This document shows, piece by piece, positions 1 through 8,954 of a stretch of DNA of 64,000 nucleotides. The stretch comes from Rhizobiaceae bacterium CPCC 101076 (GTDB taxonomy: Bacteria > Pseudomonadota > Alphaproteobacteria > Rhizobiales > Methylopilaceae). Both the position numbers and the translations under genes were made by a program. Numbering within the stretch: position 1 is the stretch's first letter; each line of letters starts with the position of its first letter. Location: contig QDFX01000012.1 of assembly GCA_003347645.1 (NCBI GenBank), forward strand, positions 49,931 through 113,930, in the 5' to 3' direction. The notes under the pieces were generated by a model that worked only from the letters and a program-made list of their open reading frames with translations, ran no database searches and was not told the DNA's origin.

Positions 1-180
1 ATGGGCGCGCGCACGGCGGCCTATGCGGTTAACAATTTCCTCGATCTGGAGACGGTCGTTCCCTGCCATTACGCGACGTTCGGGCTGCTCGCTCCGAACG
101 CGGACGACTTCATCAGGCAGGTGACGAAAGCCAAGACCAAGATCGTGGTGCCGGAGAAGGGCGTGGCGTTCGAGGCGTAG
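1..180 (+). CDS. UPF0173 metal-dependent hydrolase, C-terminal fragment
   Basis: The first 59 codons are open to a TAG stop. They contain a TAAYAV segment, then a VVPCHYATFGLLA motif and an acidic DDFIRQV stretch. This matches the C-terminal end of the UPF0173 (YtkL-like) branch of the metallo-beta-lactamase fold, where the H-Y of 'PxHYxTF' lies near the last metal ligand. The active-site HxHxDH would lie upstream, outside the window, so the ATG at base 1 is almost certainly an internal Met. Family function is unproven; members are annotated as metal-dependent hydrolases. The gene is followed by a palindromic repeat pair and then gatC on the same strand. Confidence 0.75.
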   Translation: MGARTAAYAVNNFLDLETVVPCHYATFGLLAPNADDFIRQVTKAKTKIVVPEKGVAFEA

Positions 181-182
181 TC

Positions 183-250
183 GTCGTTCTCCAAGCCGGA
201 GGATCCGAGGGCGCGGCGATATGGATCCTCCGGTCAAGCCGGAGGATGAC
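183..250. repeat. Head-to-head palindromic repeat pair, locus 1
   Basis: Two copies of one element face each other: a degenerate forward copy at 183-206 and an intact reverse copy at 222-250, which is itself a hairpin with CTCCGG/CCGGAG arms around TCAAG. The same pairing occurs at 10330-10506, 18246-18325 and 30673-30745. The element lies between the UPF0173 stop and gatC and could act as a transcription boundary. Confidence 0.75.
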
Positions 251-329
251 GCCGAGAGCGTTGCGACACCATCGTGGCAAGTGCTAATCCGGCTTCAACA
301 ATCAATACTGACTTATCAAAGGGAATGGC

Positions 330-617
330 ATGGCGGTCGACGAGACCACGGTCCGGCGCGTCGCGAAGCTCGCGCGCATTGCGGTGAAGGATGACGAGGT
401 TCCGCATCTGGCGGGCGAGATCAACGCGATCCTGGCCTTCGTCGAGGAGCTGAATGCCGTCGACGTGACCGACGTGCCGCCGATGACGTCCGTGACGCCG
501 ATGGCGATCCCGATGCGCAAGGACGGGGTCACGGCCGGCGGCGAGCCGGAGAAGGTGCTGGCCAATGCGCCGGTTCGCGAGGGTGATTTCTACGTCGTGC
601 CGAAGGTGGTCGAGTGA
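330..617 (+). CDS. gatC: Asp/Glu-tRNA amidotransferase subunit C
   Basis: This 95-residue protein has the GatC pattern: [12 protein letters not shown] at the N terminus, then an [26 protein letters not shown] core that wraps around GatA. GatC scaffolds the GatCAB transamidosome, which converts misacylated Glu-tRNA(Gln), and Asp-tRNA(Asn) where formed, to the amidated forms. Length is typical. An AAAGGGA ribosome-binding site precedes the ATG. The stop codon overlaps the gatA ATG by one base (TGATG), indicating translational coupling. Confidence 0.95.
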   Translation: MAVDETTVRRVAKLARIAVKDDEVPHLAGEINAILAFVEELNAVDVTDVPPMTSVTPMAIPMRKDGVTAGGEPEKVLANAPVREGDFYVVPKVVE

Positions 618-2149
618 TGAGTGAGCTGACCGACCTGACGCTTGCCGAGGCGCGCGACGGCCTGCGTGCCAAGAAGTTCACCGCGACCGAGCTTGCCGAC
701 GCCCATATCGCCGCCGTCGAGGCCGCGCGCGGGCTGAACGCCTACATCCTCGAAACGCCCGAGAAGGCGCGCGAGATGGCCAAGGCCAGCGATGCGAAGC
801 TCGCGAAGGGCGAGGGCGGAGCGCTCGAGGGCATTCCGCTCGGCGTGAAGGATCTGTTCGCGACCGAGGGCGTGCGGACGACCGCCTGCTCGCGCATTCT
901 GGACGACTTCAAGCCGACCTATGAATCGACCGTCACGAGCCAGCTCTGGCGCGACGGCGCGGTCATGCTCGGCAAATTGAACAACGACGAATTCGCCATG
1001 GGCTCGTCGAACGAGACGTCGGCGTTCGGTCCGGTCGCCAATCCCTGGCTTGCCGGCAATGCCGATCGCGCCCGGGCGAAGGCGAGCCTGTCGAACCTCG
1101 CGACGGCAGGCGAAGCCGGCGTGCTCGTTCCAGGCGGCTCGTCCGGCGGTTCGTCTGCCGCCGTGGCCGCGCGTCTGTGCCTCGGTGCGACCGGCACCGA
1201 TACCGGCGGCTCGATCCGCCAGCCGGCCGCGTTCACCGGCATCGTCGGCATCAAGCCAACCTATGGCCGCTGCTCGCGCTGGGGCATCGTGGCCTTCGCA
1301 TCCTCGCTCGACCAGGCCGGTCCGTTCGCCCGCACGGTGCGCGATACCGCGATCCTGATGCGCTCGATGGCGGGCTACGACCCGAAGGATTCGACCTCGG
1401 TGAACCAGCCGGTGCCGGATTACGAGGCGTCTGTCGGACGCTCGGTGAAGGGGCTGAAGATCGGCGTTCCGAAGGAATACCGTGTCGACGGCATGCCGGA
1501 AGAGATGGACAGTCTCTGGCACAAGGGCCGCGAATGGCTGAAGGCGGCGGGTGCCGATGTGGTCGAGATCTCGCTGCCGTACACGAAATATGCGCTGCCG
1601 GCGTATTACATCGTGGCGCCGGCCGAGGCCTCGTCGAACCTCGCCCGCTATGACGGCGTCCGCTACGGCGCCCGTGTGCCGGGCAAGGACGTGACCGAGA
1701 TGTACGAGAACACCCGCGCCGCCGGTTTCGGCGCCGAGGTGAGGCGGCGCATCATGATCGGCACCTACGTGCTGTCGGCGGGCTATTACGACGCCTATTA
1801 CGTGCGGGCGCAGAAACTGCGTACGCTGATCAAGCGTGATTTCGAGCAGGCATTTGCGGCGGGCGTCGACGCCATCCTGACACCGACGACGCCGTCGGTA
1901 GCCTTCCCGATCGGCTCCAAGGGCTCGGTCGATCCGGTCGAGATGTACCTCCTCGACATCTTCACGGTGACGGTGAACATGGCTGGCCTGCCGGGCATTT
2001 CGGTTCCCGCCGGCTCGTCGCAGGACGGCCTGCCGCTCGGCCTGCAGCTGATCGGCCGCCCGTTCGACGAGGAGACTTTGTTCTCGGTCGGCCAGGTCAT
2101 CGAGGACGCGGCCGGCGTCCATCCCAAGCCGGAGGCCTGGTGGCGGTGA
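617..2149 (+). CDS. gatA: Asp/Glu-tRNA amidotransferase subunit A (amidase signature)
   Basis: GatA hydrolyses glutamine and passes ammonia to GatB. The protein has the amidase-signature triad: Lys in GIPLGVKD (about residue 78), the cis-Ser in GGSSGGS (about 165) and the nucleophilic Ser in DTGGSIR (about 189). The C-terminal half is strongly rhizobial in type ([30 protein letters not shown]). The ATG at 617 overlaps the gatC stop; a GTG at 614 is a less likely start. At about 510 residues it is slightly long. The extra length seems to sit just before GGSSGGS, in a segment rich in Ala, Arg and Asn (about residues 145-161). Confidence 0.95.
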   Translation: MSELTDLTLAEARDGLRAKKFTATELADAHIAAVEAARGLNAYILETPEKAREMAKASDAKLAKGEGGALEGIPLGVKDLFATEGVRTTACSRILDDFKPTYESTVTSQLWRDGAVMLGKLNNDEFAMGSSNETSAFGPVANPWLAGNADRARAKASLSNLATAGEAGVLVPGGSSGGSSAAVAARLCLGATGTDTGGSIRQPAAFTGIVGIKPTYGRCSRWGIVAFASSLDQAGPFARTVRDTAILMRSMAGYDPKDSTSVNQPVPDYEASVGRSVKGLKIGVPKEYRVDGMPEEMDSLWHKGREWLKAAGADVVEISLPYTKYALPAYYIVAPAEASSNLARYDGVRYGARVPGKDVTEMYENTRAAGFGAEVRRRIMIGTYVLSAGYYDAYYVRAQKLRTLIKRDFEQAFAAGVDAILTPTTPSVAFPIGSKGSVDPVEMYLLDIFTVTVNMAGLPGISVPAGSSQDGLPLGLQLIGRPFDEETLFSVGQVIEDAAGVHPKPEAWWR

Positions 2150-2433
2150 GCACGGATCGCGAGTTTCTGACCGAGGCGCGTGCCGATATCGACGCGATCG
2201 ACGCGGAACTCGTGAAGCTGCTCGCCAAGCGCGTCGCGGTCGTCGACCGCGTTATCGCCATCAAGGCGGAGCAGGGAATTCCGGCGCTCCTGCCGGAGCG
2301 TGTCGAGGAAGTCGTCGCCCATGCCCGCCAAGAGGCCGAGGCCAATGGAGCGCCGCCCGATCTCGCCGAAATCTTGTATCGCGCCCTGATCGCGTGGACA
2401 GTCGAATATGAAGAGCGAACGCTCGGGAGGTGA
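2146..2433 (+). CDS. Chorismate mutase, AroQ type
   Basis: This all-alpha protein of about 95 residues carries the AroQ pattern: [28 protein letters not shown], then [16 protein letters not shown] and a final [15 protein letters not shown] helix. The family converts chorismate to prephenate for Phe and Tyr synthesis. It is a stand-alone mutase with no prephenate dehydratase or dehydrogenase fusion. The start is probably GTG 2146, which overlaps the gatA stop in a GTGA; an in-frame GTG at 2140 is possible. Its place inside a tRNA-amidation operon is unexpected functionally, though the overlap implies co-expression. Confidence 0.85.
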   Translation: MSTDREFLTEARADIDAIDAELVKLLAKRVAVVDRVIAIKAEQGIPALLPERVEEVVAHARQEAEANGAPPDLAEILYRALIAWTVEYEERTLGR

Positions 2434-2437
2434 CCTG

Positions 2438-2752
2438 ATGAACCTCGCAGAATTCAAGGACAGCCTGACCGGCGAGCGCCCGCCGCTTGAGGCGACACCG
2501 GTTCTTGTCGCCCTGTGGTGGGCGAAGAAGGGCAATTGGGAGCTCGCGCACGAGACCGCGCAGGGTATTCCCACCAAGGAAGGCGCGTGGGTGCACGCGC
2601 ATCTTCACCGCGTCGAGGGCGACCTCGACAATGCCGGCTATTGGTACGGGCAGTCCGGCCGCGCGCGGAGCCAGGAGCCGCTCGACCAGGAATGGGACAA
2701 GATCGCGACGACCTTGCTCGCCTCCGTCCCGTCGAACGCAAGGGTGGCCTGA
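2438..2752 (+). CDS. Conserved small protein of unknown function
   Basis: This is a 104-residue soluble protein without signal peptide or membrane segment. It is rich in Trp and contains LVALWWAKKGNWELAHETAQ and HLHRVEGDLDNAGYWYGQSGR, spaced like paired helices of a single TPR-like or SEL1-like hairpin. The ATG at 2438 has a GGGAGG ribosome-binding site at 2425-2430, better placed than the upstream in-frame ATG at 2408. I recognise it only as a rhizobial-type conserved hypothetical. It lies 4 bp after the chorismate mutase stop and 3 bp before the next gene. Confidence 0.7.
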   Translation: MNLAEFKDSLTGERPPLEATPVLVALWWAKKGNWELAHETAQGIPTKEGAWVHAHLHRVEGDLDNAGYWYGQSGRARSQEPLDQEWDKIATTLLASVPSNARVA

Positions 2753-2755
2753 GCG

Positions 2756-3226
2756 ATGGCGATGCTCCGTGCCATGTTCGGAATGCTCGTGCTTGCCGGC
2801 TTGATGCTGGCGGCTGGGTCGGCGAGCGCCGGCACGCTGCGGCCGCTCGGAAAGTCCGACCTGTGCCTGACGGCGGAGCCGACCAACCAGCCGGGATACA
2901 AGCTGTCGCTGAAGGCGTGTGCCAACTCGGAATTCCAGGAGTTCCGCAAGGGCCAGGCCAATGTGCTGATCGTCGCGAAGGCCTGCGTCGAGATCATCGC
3001 GGTCGACAGCACCCGCCAGAACCTGATCGCGGCCGCCACGCAATGCCGGGGGCTGCCGGGCCAGAGCTGGACTTTGTCCCGCGCCGGTCTGCTCGTTGGC
3101 GCGAACCGGCTCTGCCTCGTGCCGAGGGGTGAACCGGTCGACGGTGGTCCGATTGCCGTGGAACAATGCGCCGAGGACAACGCCGCCGCCCTCGACCAGA
3201 AATGGGCTGTCTACGGACGCCTCTGA
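2756..3226 (+). CDS. Secreted Cys-containing protein, possibly ricin-B-like
   Basis: The 156-residue product opens with a Sec signal peptide ([16 protein letters not shown], cleavage near residue 25). The mature part has regularly spaced Cys residues and two diverged units of the form 'LCL...CxxxxxQxW' (SDLCLTAEP...QSW and NRLCLVPRG...QKW). This resembles a beta-trefoil (ricin-B lectin) pattern, but that is inference. The likely location is periplasmic or extracellular. It sits between gatA-linked genes and gatB on the same strand. I cannot assign a ligand. Confidence 0.65.
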   Translation: MAMLRAMFGMLVLAGLMLAAGSASAGTLRPLGKSDLCLTAEPTNQPGYKLSLKACANSEFQEFRKGQANVLIVAKACVEIIAVDSTRQNLIAAATQCRGLPGQSWTLSRAGLLVGANRLCLVPRGEPVDGGPIAVEQCAEDNAAALDQKWAVYGRL

Positions 3227-3243
3227 GAGACCAGGAAATTCCG

Positions 3244-4722
3244 ATGAACATGCATGTCCGTCCCGCCGATCCGAAGAAGCTCATCAAGGGCGCAACGGCC
3301 GATTGGGAAATCGTCATCGGCATGGAGATCCATGCCCAGGTGACGTCCGAGGCCAAGCTGTTCTCCGGCGCCTCGACCGAATTCGGCCGTCCACCGAACT
3401 CGAACGTCTCGCTGGTCGACGCGGCGATGCCGGGCATGCTGCCGGTGATCAACGAGGAATGCGTGCGGCAGGCGGTGCGCACCGGTCTCGGCCTGAAGGC
3501 GGAGATCCATCCGCGCTCGGTGTTCGACCGCAAGAACTACTTCTATCCGGACCTGCCGCAGGGCTACCAGATCTCGCAGTACAAGAGCCCGATCGTCGGC
3601 GAGGGCGAGGTCGTGCTCGACATGCCCGACGGCCAGATCAAGGTCGGCATCGAGCGCCTGCATCTCGAACAGGACGCCGGCAAGTCGATCCACGACCAGG
3701 ACCCGCGCAATTCCTTCGTCGACCTGAACCGTTCGGGCGTCGCGCTGATGGAGATCGTCTCGAAGCCCGACCTTCGTTCGTCGGATGAGGCGCGGGCGTT
3801 CGTCACCAAGCTGCGCACGATCCTGCGCTATCTCGGCACCTGCGACGGCGACATGGAGAAGGGCAATCTCCGCGCCGACGTGAACGTCTCCGTCCGCAAG
3901 CCGGGCGAGCCTTTCGGCACGCGCTGCGAGATCAAGAACGTCAACTCGATCCGCTTCATCGGCCAGGCCATCGAATACGAAGCGCGCCGCCAGATCGGCA
4001 TCATCGAGGACGGCGGCACGATCGATCAGGAAACCCGCCTGTTCGATCCCGGCAAGGGCGAGACGCGGTCCATGCGTTCGAAGGAAGAGGCGCACGATTA
4101 CCGCTACTTCCCTGATCCGGATTTGCTCCCGCTCGACCTGCCGGAAGGCCTGATCGAGGAACTGGAAGCCGCGCTGCCGGAACTGCCGGACGAGAAGAAG
4201 GCGCGCTTCCAGACGCAATACGGGCTCTCGGCCTATGATGCCGACGTGCTGGTGGCGGAGAAGGCTTCGGCCGATTTCTACGAGACCGTCGCCAAGGGCC
4301 GCGACGGCAAGATCGTCGCGAACTGGGTGATCAACGAACTGTTCGGCCGCCTGAACAAGGAAGGCCATTCGATCGACGACAGCCCGTTCTCGGCGGCCCA
4401 GCTCGGCTCGCTGATCGACCTCATCAAGGACGGCACGATCTCGGGCAAGATCGCCAAGGACGTGTTCGAGATCGTCTGGACCGAGGGCGGCGACCCGAAG
4501 GAGATCGTCGAGACGCGCGGCCTGAAGCAGGTCACCGATACCGGCGCGATCGAGAAGGCCGTCGACGAGATCATCGCCACGAACCCCGAAAAGGCCGAGC
4601 AGGCCAAGGGCAAGCCGGGCATGCTCGGCTGGTTCGTCGGCCAGGTGATGAAATCGACCGGCGGCAAGGCCAACCCGCAGGCGGTCAGCGATCTGCTGAA
4701 GGCTAAACTGGGCATCGACTAA
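3244..4722 (+). CDS. gatB: Asp/Glu-tRNA amidotransferase subunit B
   Basis: GatB holds the kinase and amidotransferase site that activates the misacylated tRNA carboxylate and accepts ammonia from GatA. The 492-residue sequence includes [13 protein letters not shown] at the start, the [20 protein letters not shown] signature near residue 165, and the C-terminal YqeY-like tail ([23 protein letters not shown]). The ATG at 3244 is preceded by AGGAAA. It is separated from gatC-gatA by three unrelated small genes. Its TAA stop overlaps the next ATG by one base. Confidence 0.96.
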   Translation: MNMHVRPADPKKLIKGATADWEIVIGMEIHAQVTSEAKLFSGASTEFGRPPNSNVSLVDAAMPGMLPVINEECVRQAVRTGLGLKAEIHPRSVFDRKNYFYPDLPQGYQISQYKSPIVGEGEVVLDMPDGQIKVGIERLHLEQDAGKSIHDQDPRNSFVDLNRSGVALMEIVSKPDLRSSDEARAFVTKLRTILRYLGTCDGDMEKGNLRADVNVSVRKPGEPFGTRCEIKNVNSIRFIGQAIEYEARRQIGIIEDGGTIDQETRLFDPGKGETRSMRSKEEAHDYRYFPDPDLLPLDLPEGLIEELEAALPELPDEKKARFQTQYGLSAYDADVLVAEKASADFYETVAKGRDGKIVANWVINELFGRLNKEGHSIDDSPFSAAQLGSLIDLIKDGTISGKIAKDVFEIVWTEGGDPKEIVETRGLKQVTDTGAIEKAVDEIIATNPEKAEQAKGKPGMLGWFVGQVMKSTGGKANPQAVSDLLKAKLGID

Positions 4723-6308
4723 TGACGGACGCCGCGGTCGGCCGGACCCGGTCGCAGCGTCTTGCGGCGGGGCTGGACCGCGTCCTCGACGTGCTCGCCA
4801 ACGCGCGGGCGATCACGGCCTTCTGGCTGTTCTACGTCCTCGTCCTCGGCTCGCTGCGCCTCGTGCGGTCGAGCTTCCTGCCTTTCGACGATGCGCTGTC
4901 GGCGGAGGTCATGCAGGGGCGGTTTTCCTGGGTCTATCAGGCCCGGAACCCACCGCTGTACGAATGGCTGCTATGGGCGGTCCAGCAGGGTATGGGTCCG
5001 GGCGTCGCCGGCCACCTCTTCCTTCGTTCGCTGATCATCGTCGCGATCGGCGTCCTGACCTTCGATCTCGTTCGCGCCGCGACCGGCAGGCCGCGCGTCG
5101 GCGTCGCCGCGTCGCTGTCGCTGCTGTGCTTCTACTGGTTCGGCTGGCACGTCCACGATTCGCTGACCCAGTCACTGCTGCTGATCCTGTTCATCTTCGG
5201 TCTGATGCGGGCGCTGATCCTGTTCATGGAACAGCCCGGACTGCGGTCGGCGATTCTGCTCGGTATCTGCGTTGGCCTCGGCCTGCTCTCCAAATGGAGC
5301 TTCTCGCTGCCGGCGGCCGCTGCCGCGGCGGCGATCCTGTCGGACCGCGAATTGCGCGGGCAGTTCGCGCGGCCATGCCTCCTGGTCGTTCCGCTGATCG
5401 CGCTCGTCCTCGTCGCGCCGACGGGGTTCTGGCTCTACATGCATCAATCGCGGTTTGCCGAGACCGTCGGCGGCGTCATGACTGGAGAGGGGCAGAACCA
5501 TGCCATGCGCGCGCTCGAGGGCCTGATCAGGCTGCCAATCGCGCTGTTCCTGTTCCTGTCGCCATGGCTTGTCGCGTTCGCAATCGGGGCAGGGCGCCCC
5601 CGTGCGTGGTTTCCGGCGTCACCGTCTCCAGTCATCCGGCTCCTCGTCCGCCTCTCGCTCGCAACGCTGGTCATTCTCGGCGCATCGATCCTCGTGGTCG
5701 GCATCGCGAATATCCGCGAGCACTACCTCTATCCCGTCGGTCTGCCATTGATCATCGCCCTCTGGGCGGCAGTGGCAGGGAGCACACGCGAGGAACCCGT
5801 CTTGCGGGTGACGACGGCCGCCTCAATCCTGTTCGGGGCGCTGGTGCTCGGCATCAAGGTGGCGATGGCCGCGAATGCGCTGATGCCGTCGGACAAGGTG
5901 GCCAAGGACCTCGTCCCATATCAGGGTCTCGCGCAGACGCTGACGTCGTCCGGCCTCGGCGCGGAGGCTTTCATCGCCTCCGACCATATCCTGGCTGGCC
6001 AGCTCATCGCGGCCATGCCGCGTGCGACGGTGGTTTCGCAGTCCACCCGCCGCGCCACGGTGCCCGGAACCTATCGTCCAAGCCAGCAATGCATCCTGAT
6101 CTGGCCGAAGGGCGGTGCCCCAGCAGGAAATCGCCTGGCCGGGCTCGGCATTGCCGAAACCTCGGCGAAGATCTCCATGCTGTCCATTTTCGGGTCGCCG
6201 GGTGGTATTGGTCCCGCGCGTCGTGGCGAGTTCGAACTGGCCGATCTCGGTCGGGACGCCGAACCATGCCGCCGGCTGATCGGCACCGGCGAAACAGCAA
6301 TTCAATAA
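4722..6308 (+). CDS. ArnT/GT39-like membrane glycosyltransferase 1
   Basis: This 528-residue polytopic membrane protein begins with a short basic cytoplasmic stretch, then has about ten hydrophobic segments. The first periplasmic loop has FLPFDDALSAEVMQG followed by NPPLYEWLLW, the acidic pair and 'PPLY' signature of GT-C fold transferases (GT39/GT83, ArnT-like). Such enzymes move sugars from polyprenyl-phosphate donors to lipid, protein or polysaccharide acceptors on the periplasmic face. The substrate is unknown. The ATG overlaps the gatB stop (TAATG). A paralogue follows after 13 bp. Confidence 0.75.
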   Translation: MTDAAVGRTRSQRLAAGLDRVLDVLANARAITAFWLFYVLVLGSLRLVRSSFLPFDDALSAEVMQGRFSWVYQARNPPLYEWLLWAVQQGMGPGVAGHLFLRSLIIVAIGVLTFDLVRAATGRPRVGVAASLSLLCFYWFGWHVHDSLTQSLLLILFIFGLMRALILFMEQPGLRSAILLGICVGLGLLSKWSFSLPAAAAAAAILSDRELRGQFARPCLLVVPLIALVLVAPTGFWLYMHQSRFAETVGGVMTGEGQNHAMRALEGLIRLPIALFLFLSPWLVAFAIGAGRPRAWFPASPSPVIRLLVRLSLATLVILGASILVVGIANIREHYLYPVGLPLIIALWAAVAGSTREEPVLRVTTAASILFGALVLGIKVAMAANALMPSDKVAKDLVPYQGLAQTLTSSGLGAEAFIASDHILAGQLIAAMPRATVVSQSTRRATVPGTYRPSQQCILIWPKGGAPAGNRLAGLGIAETSAKISMLSIFGSPGGIGPARRGEFELADLGRDAEPCRRLIGTGETAIQ

Positions 6309-6321
6309 CGGCAGGCGCGTC

Positions 6322-7839
6322 GTGGTCGACAATGCAATCGGACCAGCGGTTATCGCTGAACAGGGATTAGCCCGGGCAAAAGCACTGACGACGCCGGCTG
6401 TCTGGTTCCTGGTCGCGATCACCGTCTATTTCGCGCTGCAGACCGTGCTGCGGGTGCTCTACGCTCCGTCGGTCAGCGCGGACGATGCCGAGCTCCTGAT
6501 CACGACACAGTCGCTCGACTGGGGACACGGCACCCAGCCGCCGCTCTACAACTGGATCCAGATCGCCGCATTCAGGCTCTTCGGCGTCAACCTGTTCGCG
6601 CTTTCGGCGATCAAGAACCTCTTGCTGTGGGTCATCTTTGCCGCCGGCTTCTTCGTCGCGCGACGGCCTCTCGACGACGACCGCAAGGCGGCAATTGCCG
6701 CTCTCTGCCTGTTCCTCGTCCCGCAGATCGGCTGGGAGTTTCAGCGCGCACTGACCCATTCGGTGATCGTGCTGGCGATGACCATGCTCACTTTGCTCGC
6801 TCTGCTGCGGGTCGTGCAGGCAGGCAAGACGGTCGATTACGTCCTGCTCGGCGTTTTCATCGGGCTCGGCTGTCTGTCCAAGTACAATTTCATCATCGGC
6901 GTCGCCGCGATGCTCGTATGCGCGGTGACGATCACTGAACTCCGCCCGAAGATCATCAATGTGCGGCTTCTTCTGTCGCTCGCGATCGCGGCGCTGATCC
7001 TTTCGCCGCATGTCCTGTGGACCGTGTCCAATATGGAAACGGTGCTGGGCCGGACCTCCAAGTTCAAAGCGGAAGAATCGGCTTCGTTCTCGCTGACGCC
7101 GCTGCTCGCCGTCGTGGAGGCGACCTTCCAGTCGGTCGTGCTTCCCTGCGCCGTCTTCCTCATCGCGGCCGCGATCGCCTGGTTCCGGGGGAGCCGTCCG
7201 GGACCGCATGCGAGCCGTCCGCCGGTCCAGGTGTTCTTCCTTCGCCTCGTGCCGGTTGGAATTGGCCTCATCCTCATCGGCTCGATGTTCGCGGGCATCG
7301 GAGAGCTGAAGGAGCGTTGGCTCATAACGGTGACCTTCGCCGTGCCACTGGCGCTGTTTCTGCTCACCGAAGACCTGCTTGGCCGGCGAGGCCGGAACGC
7401 GATCGGGATCGTTGCGGCGGCCTGCGCCGTGCTCGCTGGCATCGGTCTCGGCGTGATGTATCTCCTGCCTCGCTCCATTCCACCGGAGCCGAACCGTCCG
7501 CTGCCAGTCATTGCGCAGGATATCCGGGCGTTGGGCTATCAGCGCGGGACGATCATCGCCGGCCATACCCGGCTCGGCGGCGCGATGAAGCTCGAATTTT
7601 CCGACAGCCGGGTGGTCGAACCGCAATACCAGATGCTTCCGGGGGGCGCCGCCGGACCGTTCCTGCTGGTGTGGACCGGAGACAAGACGGTGCCCAGCCA
7701 GGTCTCGGACCTTTACCGCCAGACCTGTGGCGCCGATCTTCCAGCGGTTACGAGCAAGGAACTGTCGGCGCCATACCTGCACTCTTCGGCGCTTTGGCGC
7801 GTTAACGTCGTGCTGATCGACGGTTGCACGCGCTCCTGA
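6322..7839 (+). CDS. ArnT/GT39-like membrane glycosyltransferase 2
   Basis: This is a second 505-residue GT-C transferase, with the matching first-loop motif VSADDAELLITTQSL...GTQPPLYNWIQ and about ten transmembrane segments. It keeps the lysine-bearing loop 'GLGCLSKYNF' seen in its neighbour as 'GLGLLSKWSF', so the two are tandem paralogues. The start is GTG at 6322, since no in-frame ATG lies near. The pair probably acts on one surface glycan or lipid A-like acceptor, but no donor-synthesis gene is adjacent. Confidence 0.75.
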   Translation: MVDNAIGPAVIAEQGLARAKALTTPAVWFLVAITVYFALQTVLRVLYAPSVSADDAELLITTQSLDWGHGTQPPLYNWIQIAAFRLFGVNLFALSAIKNLLLWVIFAAGFFVARRPLDDDRKAAIAALCLFLVPQIGWEFQRALTHSVIVLAMTMLTLLALLRVVQAGKTVDYVLLGVFIGLGCLSKYNFIIGVAAMLVCAVTITELRPKIINVRLLLSLAIAALILSPHVLWTVSNMETVLGRTSKFKAEESASFSLTPLLAVVEATFQSVVLPCAVFLIAAAIAWFRGSRPGPHASRPPVQVFFLRLVPVGIGLILIGSMFAGIGELKERWLITVTFAVPLALFLLTEDLLGRRGRNAIGIVAAACAVLAGIGLGVMYLLPRSIPPEPNRPLPVIAQDIRALGYQRGTIIAGHTRLGGAMKLEFSDSRVVEPQYQMLPGGAAGPFLLVWTGDKTVPSQVSDLYRQTCGADLPAVTSKELSAPYLHSSALWRVNVVLIDGCTRS

Positions 7840-7960
7840 TGCGCATTTTGGTGATCGAGAGGCCTCTTTAGTCTTCTCGACGTTTGCCTCGCCACAATCG
7901 CATGGCTATGGTGCGCGCCGCTTCGCCGGGCGAAGCATAGATTCCGAACAGAACCGGTCC

Positions 7961-8656
7961 ATGTCCGACATTTTCAACGAAATTGAAGAAGACCTGCGGC
8001 GCGAGAAGCTGGACCGGCTTTGGAAACGCTTCGGGCCGCTGTTCATCGCCATTGCGGTGCTGATCGTTCTCGGTGTCGCCGGCTGGCGCGGCTGGGAATG
8101 GTATGCCGACAGGCAGTCGGCCGAGGCCGGCGCCAAATACAATGCCGCTTTGGCGCTCGCCGGCGAAAACAAGCATGCCGACGCTGAAACGCAGCTCCAG
8201 GCGCTGGCCAAGGATGGACCGGCCGGATATGCGCTGCTGGCGCGCTTTCGCGCCGCGGCCGAGCTGAGCCTCACCAAGCCCGCCGACGGCGTGGCGGCGT
8301 TCGAGGCCATCGGACAGGACGTGGCGGTTCCGCAGTTGCTGCGCGATCTAGCCCGTGTCCGGGCCGCGATGCTCCTCGTCGACAGCGGCAGCTACGCCGA
8401 TGTCGCCAGCCGTGCCGAACCGCTGGCAGCACCGGGCAATACCTGGCGCCATGCGGCGCGCGAGGCGCTCGCTCTGGCCGCCTGGAAGGCCGGCAATCTT
8501 GCGGATGCGCGGCGTTGGGCCGAAGCTTTGGTCCAGGACGTCGAGGCGCCGGGCGGAGCGCGTGCGCGCGGTCAGGTCATCCTCGATCTCGCCGCCGGCA
8601 GCGAAGCCCAGCCTGCGCCGACCCCAGCACCGGCCCAGCCGGCCGCGCAGCAATGA
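7961..8656 (+). CDS. YfgM-like TPR membrane protein
   Basis: The 231-residue protein has a cytoplasmic N terminus (MSDIFNEIEEDLRREKLDRLWKRFG), one transmembrane helix (about residues 27-43, IAIAVLIVLGVAG) and a periplasmic helical domain of TPR type (about 55-210). It ends in a Pro/Ala/Gln tail. This is the TPR_21/YfgM architecture. In enterobacteria YfgM binds the SecYEG translocon and periplasmic chaperones. It precedes der, the conserved location. The stop overlaps an ATG of the following lipoprotein frame (ATGA). An ordinary 121-bp intergenic stretch lies upstream. Confidence 0.85.
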   Translation: MSDIFNEIEEDLRREKLDRLWKRFGPLFIAIAVLIVLGVAGWRGWEWYADRQSAEAGAKYNAALALAGENKHADAETQLQALAKDGPAGYALLARFRAAAELSLTKPADGVAAFEAIGQDVAVPQLLRDLARVRAAMLLVDSGSYADVASRAEPLAAPGNTWRHAAREALALAAWKAGNLADARRWAEALVQDVEAPGGARARGQVILDLAAGSEAQPAPTPAPAQPAAQQ

Positions 8657-8664
8657 GGGGACAG

Positions 8665-8931
8665 ATGATGTTTCGTACCGTCCGCACCGTCACCTTGCTG
8701 GCCGTTGCCGGCCTTGCGCTCGCAGGCTGCAGCGGGATCAGCAGCATGAACCCGTTCGCCGAGAAGGACACCAAGCTTTCCGGCCAGCGCCAGCCGGTCT
8801 TCCCAGCGGGCAGCCCCTATGCCGGCCCGCGCAAGCTGCCGCCTCCGAACAGCCAGGCTTCCGGTCCCAATATCCGGGCTGATGCTCCTCCGCCGTCGGT
8901 GTCGGCCAATCCGCCGCCTCCGGCCCAATAA
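8665..8931 (+). CDS. Very short lipoprotein at the bamB position
   Basis: The product has about 88 residues. A hydrophobic signal ([17 protein letters not shown]) carries a clear LAGC lipobox, so the mature protein starts at a lipidated Cys near residue 22. What follows is [22 protein letters not shown] and then only a Pro/Ser/Asn-rich tail. In related genomes the gene between yfgM and der encodes BamB, whose N terminus after the lipobox has a comparable 'NPF...L.G.R..V' segment before the beta-propeller. No propeller follows here. The start is ATG 8665 or 8668 behind AGGGGA; an in-frame ATG at 8653 overlaps the yfgM stop. Confidence 0.7.
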   Translation: MMFRTVRTVTLLAVAGLALAGCSGISSMNPFAEKDTKLSGQRQPVFPAGSPYAGPRKLPPPNSQASGPNIRADAPPPSVSANPPPPAQ

Positions 8932-8954
8932 AGTTCGCGGTCGCGGAGAGTCTC

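Noticed and set aside
590..2122. Long antisense frame of 510 codons opposite gatA, and similar frames opposite gatB, der and iorB
   Set aside because: All lie inside genes with unmistakable families, show His/Arg/Asp-rich low-information sequence and have no ribosome-binding sites.
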